Below, one piece after another: positions 21,597 to 31,027 of a stretch of 64,000 bases of DNA. A program made the position numbers and the translations under genes. Numbering within the stretch: the first letter of the stretch is position 1; each line of letters starts with the position of its first letter. The notes beneath the pieces were generated by a model. The model was given only the letters and a program-made list of their open reading frames with translations. It made no database searches and had not been told where the DNA came from. The stretch lies in assembly GCF_020509005.1 (NCBI RefSeq), contig NC_063012.1, positions 2,666,001-2,730,000 of the forward strand, in the 5' to 3' direction. This DNA is from Fulvia fulva (lineage: Eukaryota > Ascomycota > Dothideomycetes > Mycosphaerellales > Mycosphaerellaceae).

Positions 21597-23696
21597 TCAC
21601 ACGTACGTCGAAGCCTCCTGCCGTGGTCTGCCCTTGACTTTCGCCGGCTCGAAGCGAGGTGGTTTTGCAAAGGCCGAACGAGTTGACTTCGATCTTTTGT
21701 GTTTGAGGAAGCGCTTGTGATAGTCTGAGGACATCGTTGACGAAGCATGGATGTTACCAGTGGTGAAAGATCGTGGAGCTTGGTGATCTTCCTCTTCGTC
21801 ATTGTCGATATCGTCAGGCTCGGCAGCCACTGTTGTGGCATGCCCGACCATAGAGGTGTTGGATTGGTGCTGCGAAGACCTGCTCTCAGCATCTTTGTCG
21901 AGCTGAGAGTCATGACCAGAGCCTTGCCGATCCGCTAGTATCGAGCCGCCAAAAGTGGCTTTGTCTGACAGGACTTTCTCTGTCTTGGCCTTGGAAGATG
22001 AGCTGTAATTTGCGGGCTCGATAGCATCATCGGATTGAGCGACCCAGGTCTTCTGGACCGTTTCTGCCAGATCTGACGTACCACTATCGCTGCTTTGACT
22101 TCTCAAATATATGCTCCGCCATAGAGCTTCTTCATCGTCTTCGTTGGGAGCCTCAGGCGGCATCTGCGTTACCTCTGTTGGTCGGCTGGTTGTGCGGTAC
22201 AACTGTCGAAGTGAATTTGACGGTGAGCCGAAAGCGATGGAGGTGGCAGTCTCTGTTGGCCCGAACTGCTCTGACATAGTAGTCTCTGCCCGTTGTGCAA
22301 CCACCGAGTCATTCCGCGGCACCAAAATATCATGCTGGTGGACGAATGAGTAGCCCAGCGGGAGTCGTTGCTCCTGCTGTTGAGGATATGTAGCGAAAGG
22401 CGCCGCCTGCACGGAAGCTCGAAGACTCGAAGATGCCACAGCAGCCATGGAAGACTTGCCGGACAATGTCGCATCAGCCTTCATGAGGGTGCGGAAGGTC
22501 TCGTCATCGTCATCTTCTGACCCATTCTGCTCTGCAATCGTCCCCGCTGCGCGAGTGTTGAATGCGTGCAACAGTCCGTCGTTAAGAACATCTTCATTCT
22601 CCTCAGTAGCATCGCCCCCGTCGAATTGATGTCCTATATTGGCAGGCACTTGATGGCTGCTCTCTGCAGTGGTGTGGTACCTCTGCAAGTGATCGTGACT
22701 AGCCACCGTCGACATCGGCTCACTGTCCTGCGAAAGCTGGAAAGTAGGTGCCATGGAAACTGTTGGCGCTTCAAAATCGTAGCTGGGACCTTCGAATTCG
22801 GCGTGTGGTATTGTATCGGCTCCGTGTACATTCTGCAATGGCCAACTCTGGTCGGTCTTCAAGTCGAATCCATCACCGTCAACGCCCAGCAACATGGGTT
22901 CCTCAGAGATGGGGCCGAATTCTGTTGATGGCTGTCGCATGCTGGTGTTGGCTGGGGTATGCGAGCGTCGCGAGGTCTGTGTCTGAGTAGCAAATGCATC
23001 TGTGCCGATCTTGATGTTCATATCGGCATCTTGCCCATCATTGCTCAGCGTGGCACCCCTAGGCCGGAGCTCCTGCCTGAACAATGGTGTGTGCGATCGC
23101 TGACGAGCTGGCTTGGCCTTGTGATTCTTGGACTTGTGAACCTTGCGTCGTTTCCCAACGTTCTCCTTGTCACTTGCTGCAGGAAACTTCATCCGCAGCG
23201 GTCTGGCTGCTGAAAGTCCTAGCCAGTCACTCCGGGCAAGCAGACGTTCACGATTAGCGAGCAGAAGTCGTTCTTCGTCAGTCATTGTCGTTGGTCGATT
23301 AGGATTTGCTGGCATTGCCTTACCATGCTTGGTGCTGACGTTGTCGATTTCGTACCTACCTGATGAACGAGGTGCTGACGGCTGCTCGCGGGGCCTGTTC
23401 GAAGCACGATGCCGCTTGCTGGATGAAGCCTCCCCTCCAGAGTGTCGTCTCTTGTGGTGAGACTTCGATCGTTCAGAGTGTTGATCTATGTGCTGTTGAC
23501 TTGTCAGGTGATGAGAAGAAGACATGAGAGGCTGATGAGATCTCGAAGCAATAGCATCGCGTAGAAGGTCTGGTGTTTCGAACGGTTGCTGCTGTTGTGC
23601 CTGGACCTCGGCAAAGTGTGCCTTCTGTTTTTGTAAGACAGCATTGTGCTTCCCCTTCGGCATGAATCGACGACGAACGCCGCCTGTCCAGTCCAT
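21597..23696 (-). CDS. large disordered fungal protein of unknown function
   Basis: A single exon of 699 residues beginning MDWTGGVRRRFMPKGKHN, an N-terminal motif (WTGG plus basic and Gln/Phe-rich KQKAHF) seen in many ascomycete proteins of unknown role. A second conserved-looking island is ERLLLANRERLLARSDWLGL followed by SAARPLRMKFP at about residues 143-172, and then a very basic KRRKVHKSKNHKAK patch that may send it to the nucleus. The rest is Ser/Gln/Asp-rich and low in complexity, with an acidic stretch (DIDNDEEEDHQ) near the end. A nuclear scaffold or DNA-repair-associated role would be a guess. Confidence 0.75.
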   Translation of the reverse strand: MDWTGGVRRRFMPKGKHNAVLQKQKAHFAEVQAQQQQPFETPDLLRDAIASRSHQPLMSSSHHLTSQQHIDQHSERSKSHHKRRHSGGEASSSKRHRASNRPREQPSAPRSSGRYEIDNVSTKHGKAMPANPNRPTTMTDEERLLLANRERLLARSDWLGLSAARPLRMKFPAASDKENVGKRRKVHKSKNHKAKPARQRSHTPLFRQELRPRGATLSNDGQDADMNIKIGTDAFATQTQTSRRSHTPANTSMRQPSTEFGPISEEPMLLGVDGDGFDLKTDQSWPLQNVHGADTIPHAEFEGPSYDFEAPTVSMAPTFQLSQDSEPMSTVASHDHLQRYHTTAESSHQVPANIGHQFDGGDATEENEDVLNDGLLHAFNTRAAGTIAEQNGSEDDDDETFRTLMKADATLSGKSSMAAVASSSLRASVQAAPFATYPQQQEQRLPLGYSFVHQHDILVPRNDSVVAQRAETTMSEQFGPTETATSIAFGSPSNSLRQLYRTTSRPTEVTQMPPEAPNEDDEEALWRSIYLRSQSSDSGTSDLAETVQKTWVAQSDDAIEPANYSSSSKAKTEKVLSDKATFGGSILADRQGSGHDSQLDKDAESRSSQHQSNTSMVGHATTVAAEPDDIDNDEEEDHQAPRSFTTGNIHASSTMSSDYHKRFLKHKRSKSTRSAFAKPPRFEPAKVKGRPRQEASTYV

Positions 23697-24157
23697 ATCG
23701 ATGATAAGACGATGTTGTGTTGCAGCAGAAGAAGTGTTCGGCGAGACGGAAGCAGAGGGAGTTCGACGCGTCGCGGACGCGCCACGAACTCACGTGACAA
23801 GAGCGAATCGCTCAAGGCTACAGACTTTCGCCGGACTTGTGAGACATCCAAGCCTTCTGCATCTTCGCTCTCGTCCAGATGTTCCGTGCTCGCAATGCAA
23901 CGTCCCGGGTGAGAGACTCTCAGGCTCACGCAAGCATCGCGATATCACCGATCACACCAACGGCAGTGCTTTTCACTGGCTCGACACAGCAACTGCGAAG
24001 GGAGGACTTGCAACACGAGTACATGTCGGTCGCGTTGGATGTCAAGAGCACCAAGATACAGCGACCACGAGCTGGCTATCATCAAGTGGAAGCGGACTTC
24101 ATTGATGCTGGGTATCTTCGCCTAGCTAAGCAGTGTCGCATGGCAAGCGGACATCCT
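23697..24157. other. intergenic between two minus-strand genes
   Basis: Frames on the plus strand here have no recognisable protein character. The stretch probably contains the promoter of the gene at 23696 and the 3' end of the inhibitor gene. Confidence 0.4.
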
Positions 24158-24505
24158 TCAGCCATGTGTAACCTTCTTCACAGTGCCATCGTCGTCGGTG
24201 TGGATGTTGAGGCGGTCTGGGTTGTGGCTAGACAAGAGCATCAGTAAAAAGCAGCGCAGAGGTCGGATCACGACACCCACTCCATTGTCATCATGCTATC
24301 TCCCTTCAGGACTCTGTGCTGCTGAGGCAGGTCGGTCTTTGCGAATGTCTGCTTTGCGTTAGAACAGTGCTGCAAGAGCGTGGGAACATCAACATCCTAC
24401 AGTCTCGTTGGAGGTCTCCCCAATCTTCTTGCCGACCAGCTTGTTCATCCACTCCTCGGTCTTGCCGCCGTCATTGGACTGGAGACCTGGCACGACGAGA
24501 GGCAT
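24158..24505 (-). CDS. peptidase inhibitor I78-like small protein
   Basis: Three small exons (24401-24505, 24281-24348, 24158-24227), separated by 52- and 53-nt introns, give 80 residues. It begins MPLVVPGLQSNDGGKTEEWM, continues WMNKLVGKKIGETSNETTFA, then FAKTDLPQQHRVLKGDSMMT, and ends MDHNPDRLNIHTDDDGTVKK plus VTHG. The LPxxHRV motif and the NPDRLNIHTDDDG C-terminus are hallmarks of the I78 family of small serine-protease inhibitors, related in fold to potato inhibitor I. There is no signal peptide, so the target is likely an intracellular protease, as proposed for fungal members. All exons are under 110 nt, so the gene is invisible to simple ORF calling. Confidence 0.85.
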
Positions 24506-25102
24506 CTTGTTGGTAGGGTTTTTTCTGTGAGTGCGGTACAGCGGGCTTGGTTTGCAGTTGCAGCGGGCTGTGATTATTCGAAGAATTTTGACTGACGACT
24601 TAGGCAGCGCTGAGGTTGATTGAACAACTTATGTGAGTATTGCAGGTTTGGAACATGTACATGTATGTCAACAGGCAGCTCTGCGCCCTATGACGCACAG
24701 TGCGCCTGACATTCGCCTGGAGCTCGAGATTGTGGGAGCTCTCCCTGGCAAGCTGGCTCGCATGAAGCTGAATGCCGCCTCTGGCCGAAGTTGACTGTTG
24801 TGCAACAAGCATATGAAGACACACTCCTGCCGCAACCAATACAGCACTGCAGCCGATATATCAACACTTCCATCGATCACGTTCAGACGCAAAAGGGAGC
24901 CGTCATGGCAAAACCAAGCCGGCGTTGGACGACTGAAGAACAACTGGAGCATATCGCGTTCAGGCAACGACATTACAACGACTGAGAGCAGGCGACAGTC
25001 TGGTAAGATCATACAAGCTTTTCATTGAGCGGACGTCTATCTACGACGGCCATCTCATTCTGGCATCATTTGTGTATGGGCCCTCTACACGGTATTCAAT
25101 AC
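24506..25102. other. intergenic
   Basis: No supported gene. The first hundred bases are the likely promoter of the inhibitor gene. Confidence 0.4.
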
Positions 25103-25703
25103 TCATACTGCAGAGTCCTGCTTAGCGAAAGTGCGACCAAGCGCATCGATGCTGTCCGCGATCCTCTTGAAGCCGTCCTTGGTCTCCTGCGCAACATCGC
25201 CAGCGGCTGCGTCGTCATCCTCGTTTGCCTAAAAGGACCATCGGTCAGCATACATGAACTTGAGAATCATGCGGATGTCGGCCATTTACCCATTGGATCT
25301 CGAAAGTGTTCAATTCAAGCTTGGTATCGAAACCATAAACATCCTTGGATGGGTGCGATGGGAAGCCACGGAGCTGGTTAACCAGGTTCATCAGCTCGTT
25401 GACATCGTCCCTGGACGTGTATCAGCCTAGCTCCAAATGGCATGCGCCGTACTGTTCGGTTTGTCCTTACTTTGGCACATCACCCGACTTCTCTGAGCTC
25501 TTGTTGTCGCCGTCATATCGGGAGACCCTCACAACGGCCGGACGGTTTGGTTCGCCAGTCACTTCGACACTGTGAGTAGCAGGACCTGCAAGGAATATCA
25601 GCATATATTTCCACCATCGAGAAGTTTTATTCTGACCAGAGAACGGCTTGACGAGCTTGATGTTGAACTCGCCGCTTGGAGGAGGGGCGACTTGGCGAGG
25701 CAT
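25103..25703 (-). CDS. conserved orphan protein, four exons
   Basis: Exons 25637-25703, 25471-25585, 25290-25410 and 25103-25228 join in phase to 142 residues. The protein begins MPRQVAPPPSGEFNIKLVKP, has a beta-rich part (ATHSVEVTGEPNRPAVVRV), a helix (DDVNELMNLVNQLRGFPSHP), the strand-like YGFDTKLELNTFEIQW, and an amphipathic C-terminal helix with an acidic lead-in (DGFKRIADSIDALGRTFAKQ). The even phase and protein-like composition across three introns support a real gene. The first intron (25586-25636) is 51 nt, lacks stops and has a weak GTCAGA donor, so an unspliced in-frame form is conceivable. No family is recognised; it could be a small complex subunit. Confidence 0.7.
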
Positions 25704-26212
25704 GGTGATGATTGTTTGTATATGATTTGTCGTAGAAGGTCTTGAGTAGACTGCGATCTGTTTTCCAAAAGCTAAAGAAATTGTTTGAAAATGAAACAGT
25801 CGCAAGCAGTTGTCCGAATAATGGTACCTGCAGATCAGCACGAGACCAGAGATGTCTATGAGCTCATCCACTGCGATCTGACGCGCAGTGCGGTAATGTG
25901 GAAAGCTTCGAATTTGCAGCTCCACCATTGATGCTGATGCTGTTCGACGGACGACCGTTGGGTAATTCTCTTAATCATCGGGAAACTTGCAGGGACGTAG
26001 GTGCAGTAATTCCGCCTTGTGATGGAGAACACTGTGGCAGCTTGTGAGGCTATATGGGGTATCTAAGCTACTAATGCCCTCGCCGCTATTCCACAGCTTC
26101 TCCTCAACCGCGCATGTTATACCAGTCAACCTTGATGGTAGTAGCTCATGTCTTGAAGGCATTGTTCACCAGTCGTCAGTTGCATAGGCGGCGCAATTAT
26201 CAGGTCGTTGAA
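25704..26212. other. intergenic
   Basis: No gene or RNA is seen; it includes the promoter of the four-exon orphan and the 3' region of the zinc-finger gene. Confidence 0.4.
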
Positions 26213-27724
26213 TCATGCATTCATGAACATGTATTCCGAAAGTCGTTGACCCATCTGAAATGGATGCTCGGCGTCCAAATCGCCTCCTGCGTACTGGAAG
26301 TATGTATCAGGCGGTATATGCGGCGTTGCTGGTAGTGACGGCGTCGATGAGACGCTTGTACTTCCACAGTGCGGTAGGTTGCACGGTTGTGTAGTGCATG
26401 GCTGCCATGCCGCCTCTTCACATTCAGGATCGTCGCAAGGATCGCATGGATCACACGGCGCATGAGGGTCGCAGTCAGCCTCATGGCACGGTACGTCGTG
26501 GTGACTGGAGTGCACATCGTTGCAAAGGATGTTGCAAGGCAGGCACACAGGAATGTTGCAACCCTGTTTGCTGCACTCGATCGAGCCCGTTCGGTATGGC
26601 GCAGGCATATATGATGGCGTGGATGCAGTGGAACGCAGCAAAGACTGTCGGCGCGAGTCCGTCTTGCGCGAAGCCGTCTTGAATTGCTGCACCCACAAGT
26701 TCCAGGCGTGTGCGTCGGTCACAGTCTCAAGTCCGTGGCATTTGCGTTCGCAGTGCTCCTTCATCTTGTCTTTCCGGCTGTCCACATACATACAGCCGTG
26801 GGTATGCCTTGCCGGGCACTTGATGCCAGTATCAGTGTTGTGTACTTGCTTCTTATGTTTTGAGAGGTTTGAGGAATCATCGAAGGCCTGTGCGCAACAT
26901 GGGCATATATGTTTCTTGGCTTTGAGGTGAACGCTGTTGACGTGACCATCTAGGGCATGCTTGACGGCAAACGAACGCCCGCAACCTGGCCAGGTGCAGA
27001 CGAAGTCCTTCGCTCCCGTGTGTGTGGTGAGATGCTTGTCGAGTTGATCCTTCGTCACAAATGCCTGAGGACAGCACGAGCACGGGAACGGCTTGTAACC
27101 AGTGTGACTGTGAACGTGCCTTACCAGCTTGTTCGCGGTGGGAAAGCTGCCCTTGTCGCAGCCCGACCAGTGACACATGAACGTCCCGGCTCCACGAACA
27201 TGCTGTGCTCTGATGTGATCGTTGAGGGCCTTGGCATCCATGAACTTGTGTCTGCAAGTAACGCCATTCACGGACCATTGACAGCAGTAGTGCCCATTTG
27301 TCAGAGCCGGGGCGCCAGCGAGACCTGGCCTGCGCATGGATCTGGTACTGCCAGGCGTTTTGATGCTCAGACCTTGGCTGTAATTCGACATACCAGATAC
27401 CGAAGGATCGGGACTGCTGAGGTCAGCCTGTGACAATGGCTGCGCAACGGCAGGCGCGAAGTCGTTGAACTGAGAGTAGCCCATCTGACGGGACAGCTCA
27501 AAGTCCATGCTGGTTTGCAGAGGTACTGACGATTGCTCGTCGGTGTACGCCGGGAAGCTGCCCGGATGCCCGTTCTCACTGGCCGTGTGAGGAATGCTCG
27601 CATCATGCTGCGGGTCAATCAGGGAGGAGAATTGGCTGGAAGGGTGCCAATACGGTAAGGTCGAGGAGCTCGACTGCTGGTCGGAGGCACTGTTGCGCAG
27701 AGCGCTCTCCTCGAATCTGGTCAT
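26213..27724 (-). CDS. C2H2 zinc-finger transcription factor
   Basis: A single exon of 503 residues. After a Ser/Gln/Pro-rich N-terminus of about 145 residues come at least five zinc fingers, about residues 147-330: a divergent CCQWSVNGVTCRHKF finger, then FMCHWSGCDKGSFPTANKLV, PFPCSCCPQAFVTKDQLDKH, FVCTWPGCGRSFAVKHALDG, HICPCCAQAFDDSSNLSKHK, and a final CPARHTHGCMYVDSRKDKM unit. Linkers of the HTGxKxF type (HTGYKPF, HTGAKDF) support DNA binding. A Cys/His/Asp-rich segment near residues 400-460 (CDPHAPCDPCDPCDD) is unusual and might bind metal. It is probably a nuclear regulator; target genes are unknown. It is divergent from the lipid-anchored protein gene. Confidence 0.88.
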   Translation of the reverse strand: MTRFEESALRNSASDQQSSSSTLPYWHPSSQFSSLIDPQHDASIPHTASENGHPGSFPAYTDEQSSVPLQTSMDFELSRQMGYSQFNDFAPAVAQPLSQADLSSPDPSVSGMSNYSQGLSIKTPGSTRSMRRPGLAGAPALTNGHYCCQWSVNGVTCRHKFMDAKALNDHIRAQHVRGAGTFMCHWSGCDKGSFPTANKLVRHVHSHTGYKPFPCSCCPQAFVTKDQLDKHLTTHTGAKDFVCTWPGCGRSFAVKHALDGHVNSVHLKAKKHICPCCAQAFDDSSNLSKHKKQVHNTDTGIKCPARHTHGCMYVDSRKDKMKEHCERKCHGLETVTDAHAWNLWVQQFKTASRKTDSRRQSLLRSTASTPSYMPAPYRTGSIECSKQGCNIPVCLPCNILCNDVHSSHHDVPCHEADCDPHAPCDPCDPCDDPECEEAAWQPCTTQPCNLPHCGSTSVSSTPSLPATPHIPPDTYFQYAGGDLDAEHPFQMGQRLSEYMFMNA

Positions 27725-28544
27725 GGCGAGCCTTGGCGCTGCTGGAGCGAGTACAACGAAGCCTGATATGGATGTGAGCCGGTTTCACACGTACACGCAG
27801 TCTGCTTCCCTTACCAGCGAGCCTCGGTGTATGAGCGCGAGGACGTTGTCGTGCTTGGTTGCCTCAGCGAGCACTTGTGGCACTTCGCGAGCAACTCAGA
27901 GCACGCGACACCTGCACTGGGAGCGTGCTGACGGCGAGACTCGACGAGACTTGGGAGTGTGCGCACGGTTCTTGCAATGCACAGGGCAAAAACAGGGTCC
28001 TCGATATGTGAGAGAAGACAGTGTGTCGCGAGCATGATGTTTCCACCATGATGGAGGGCTGTCATGACCTCAGAGCGCGAGAAACCATCAAGGTGTTGCA
28101 CGAGTTTGAGAATGATGCGTTAAACTTGATCCGGTCGCGCTTTGTGTCGGCAGCGTGTCGGTAGCCTGCGTCGACTGTGTTTGCCCGGGTCGACACATGC
28201 GCATCGGCTCATGAGCAGCTGATGAAGGCGACGAGACGAGGCGACGATTGCGCTGTTTGCATTGCATTGGATTGGATTGCGGTAACGGGCAAAGACTGAC
28301 TCGCGATTGCTCCCTAGCCGAGCCTCATGCGGCATGCCAGCCGGAGACCCTGGAGGCTTGACCGTGGCTGCGGCTGCCCCGCCATAGAACATCCGTGGCC
28401 GACACGCGTGCTCCCTCCTCCCTCCGCGTGCGGCGTAGTGAGGCTCGGCGCGGGAGGGACCTCTACTTCCACAATGTTGTTGATCTTCACTTAGTCATGT
28501 ATCACAGACATTACTCCACGATCTACCAACCAATAACGCAAACA
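27725..28544. other. divergent intergenic region
   Basis: Promoters for the zinc-finger gene (minus) and the small lipid-anchored protein gene (plus). A CCAAT box lies at about 28530, 15 bp before the ATG at 28545. No gene is seen. Confidence 0.4.
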
Positions 28545-29000
28545 ATGGGCAACTGCTGCGGCAAGGGCGCATCGGACGAGAACTTTCAGGGCGAAGGCCG
28601 AACATTAGGTGCGCAGCCTACAACTGCCACAGCTCCAGCAAAGAGCGCCAGCGCTGCTGCGCCGCACAAGATCAGCTCACAAGGACGAACACTGGGAAAC
28701 AGCACCAGCACGCCAAACGGCGCAGAGGCTCCCGGCGCAGCAGCAGCAAGGGCGGCAGAGGTACACACGATCCAAACGCAGTCTTAGAAGCCATGACTAT
28801 GGCAAGTCGGACTTTCAATGGTCAACATACTGACCAGTCAACAGGAACGTGTGCAAGCCTCACGAGGCAAAGGCAAACTTGGCAAACAATTAGACGCCCA
28901 ACGATCACAAACACAAGCGACAACGCTAGCTGCTACAGCACGCGACAATGTGGCTGCGCGAGAAGCCGATGCTTTAGCCCAGACGAGGAACTACAATTGA
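28545..29000 (+). CDS. putative N-myristoylated, palmitoylated small protein
   Basis: Two exons (28545-28760, 28845-29000) give 123 residues. The N-terminus MGNCCGKGASDENF has Gly2 with Asn3, Cys4 and Cys5, the classic context for N-myristoylation plus S-palmitoylation. The next 60 residues are Ala/Thr/Ser/Pro-rich and carry a repeated GRTLG motif (GEGRTLGAQ and SQGRTLGNS). The C-terminal 50 residues are charged and helical (ERVQASRGKGKLGKQLDAQ, then ATARDNVAAREADALAQTR). The layout resembles small membrane anchors of vacuole- or plasma-membrane-bound complexes, but no specific family is recognised. The intron is 84 nt with GTACAC and CAACAG ends. Confidence 0.75.
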
Positions 29001-29294
29001 GATGAACCGACGACGACTTGATGAGCATGAATGACGAATTGAATGAGGAGCATGAGCTTGGAACCGCCATCGGACTGGTTGCATTGCAGTGCATCGCAAT
29101 CGGCATTTCAAAGACCAGATTTGCGCTCGAGCAATAGATCTCGAATCACGCTGCAAGGCAACATCGGACGTTATGTGTCTTGACTAATAGGAGCATCGTA
29201 CAGATGAAGCTTCGGGACCATCGAGTCAAGATGCGAGGGAGAGCATAATCGTGATCGGACGAAGCTTGAGGAGCTCTCAATATGCTGCAGTCCC

Positions 29295-30654
29295 TCACCG
29301 CTTCCACAGCCATACAGCGCCTTTCTGTGGGAATCCGTCCTGCATATCAATGTCTCCCCAGTATCCTATGAGACCAAATGGAGTAATTTCTAGCCGCCAC
29401 TCCCGTATGATACCAAGACCGTCCACGATGTTGCTGTCATAGTAGCCTTTGCGTCCACGGAACACTCATCGACTTTCCAAGAGCTGGATGGCGGCCTCAA
29501 TCTTGAACGATGCAACACCATCGCGGCAGTTTTCTGCCATAATCGTGTCCAGCACTTCTGCTTCGGGGTCTGCACAACTTTGAAGCACGACGGAGTCGAC
29601 TCGACGGCGCACGAATTGTATCTCCACCATTGGTGCATCCAACTGGTCCTTCATGAAAGAACCACCATAGGTATAGTAGCCTGTCCACTGGCCCTCCGGA
29701 ATGTCCGAGGACTTCGCACGGGCCGAACTGTGCCTCACATACCACTTCTGCCAGTCTTTAGTGCTCAACTTTGAACCAGAAAGGGGCAGCGGCAGCTGGT
29801 AGTCACGGCCAAGAGGTCGAAGCGCAAGTTTCAAAGGCCCTGGTAAGCTTATAGCTGTCTATCAAAAAGCACATTAGCTATGCCAAAGAAGTTTGTGGCG
29901 GCCAGTGCTGTGCAGGGATCGAGGCGCGGGCATTTCTCCAACACACAATGCTTTCCACCTTTCAACACTCACCACTCTTGCCGCATGATTGTATAATGAG
30001 CTTCTGGTGGTGAGCAAGCGCTGCACGACCAATATTACGTTGTACATAGTCCGCAAATATCCTGCAGAAGTCTCAACAACCGGGCAGTCGAAGGTCTTGT
30101 CGAGGAACTCTCTCATGTCCCGTGCTGATCTGTTGTCGAATGATTCCTGAGCAAGTTGAGCTGGGTGATATCAGTATACGAACACTGCGAGATCAAGTGT
30201 CTGCTGCTCGCAAAGACCCACCCATCACAATGCAGAACATCTGTCTCTCGTCGGAGTCAATGTCGGTGTCACTCGAGCGATCGATGCACCACTTTTCGTA
30301 CATTATCGGATGCTTCACGACCAACAGCTCGGGCAGCCATGAGATAAAGTCTTTGGATCCCAAGTACTCTCCTTGAAGTGCAGCAAGAGCTCTCTGATCT
30401 GCTACGGCATACCGAGCCCAAAGATGTGCGTCCGTAGAGCAGCGCTCTGAGATGGCTACGAGATCCAAGCTCGAGTTGTGCCAAAGGTCAGTCTGCGCGT
30501 TGCTCAATATCTCTCTGAATATCAAGTCGTCGAGACAGGCTGCTCGAAATCGACGGCATGTTCTAGCAAGATTGAGAGTTGTTGTAGCATCCGACCTGGT
30601 TGCAATGAGCTTGACCAGCTCGTTCGGCAGCGTCTCGAAGTTTGTGACGCTCAT
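29295..30654 (-). CDS. F-box protein with an in-frame TGA before a 56-codon extension
   Basis: Exons 30222-30654, 29973-30160 and 29466-29858 join in phase to 337 residues ending at TGA 29466-29468. The N-terminus has an F-box, MSVTNFETLPNELVKLIA to CRRFRAACLDDLIFREI, which would bind Skp1 in an SCF ubiquitin ligase. The rest (EFLDKTFDCPVVETSAGYLR and WTGYYTYGGSFMKDQLDAPM) is a substrate region of a fungal type. In the same frame, right after the TGA, comes VFRGRKGYYDSNIVDGLG and IIREWRLEITPFGLIGYW up to TGA 29295-29297, with clear protein character. The lesion looks like CGA or TGG changed to TGA. It may be a nonsense allele, readthrough, or a sequencing error. The gene is divergent from UVE1. 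Confidence 0.72.
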
Positions 30655-31027
30655 TTCTGTGGTAGCAGAGCATAGGCGTTGAAGTAACAGGGTGAGCTGA
30701 ACACATTCTGACCTGCTGCTTTGCCAACCGTGTTGATGCCTGGTGTAAGAAGTGGCGCAGCAGGCACCGCTGCTCGCAGCTGCTCAGACTCGCATGGAAG
30801 CTAAGGTCGCTCTTGGAGTTTGTGCATGGGGACTTGGGACTGTGAGATGAAAACATTGAACGCAATCTGATCTGGTTAGTGACATCATAATATCGATCTT
30901 GCCGTGTGCTCGATCACTTCAGTGCCAATCATCGATGATCTGCCTCAACGGACGTGGTCTGTCAAGGTAAGTGTTTCGTGCTATTCTCGTGCTGCTGTCT
31001 CCTTTCCATTCTCTACTCTTTGTCTGT
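30655..31027. other. divergent promoter, F-box gene and UVE1
   Basis: A 373-bp interval between the two start codons (F-box at 30654, UVE1 at 31028). No gene of its own is supported. Confidence 0.45.

Noticed and set aside
23879..24247. 122-codon plus-strand frame
   Set aside because: Overlaps the better supported I78 inhibitor gene on the other strand.
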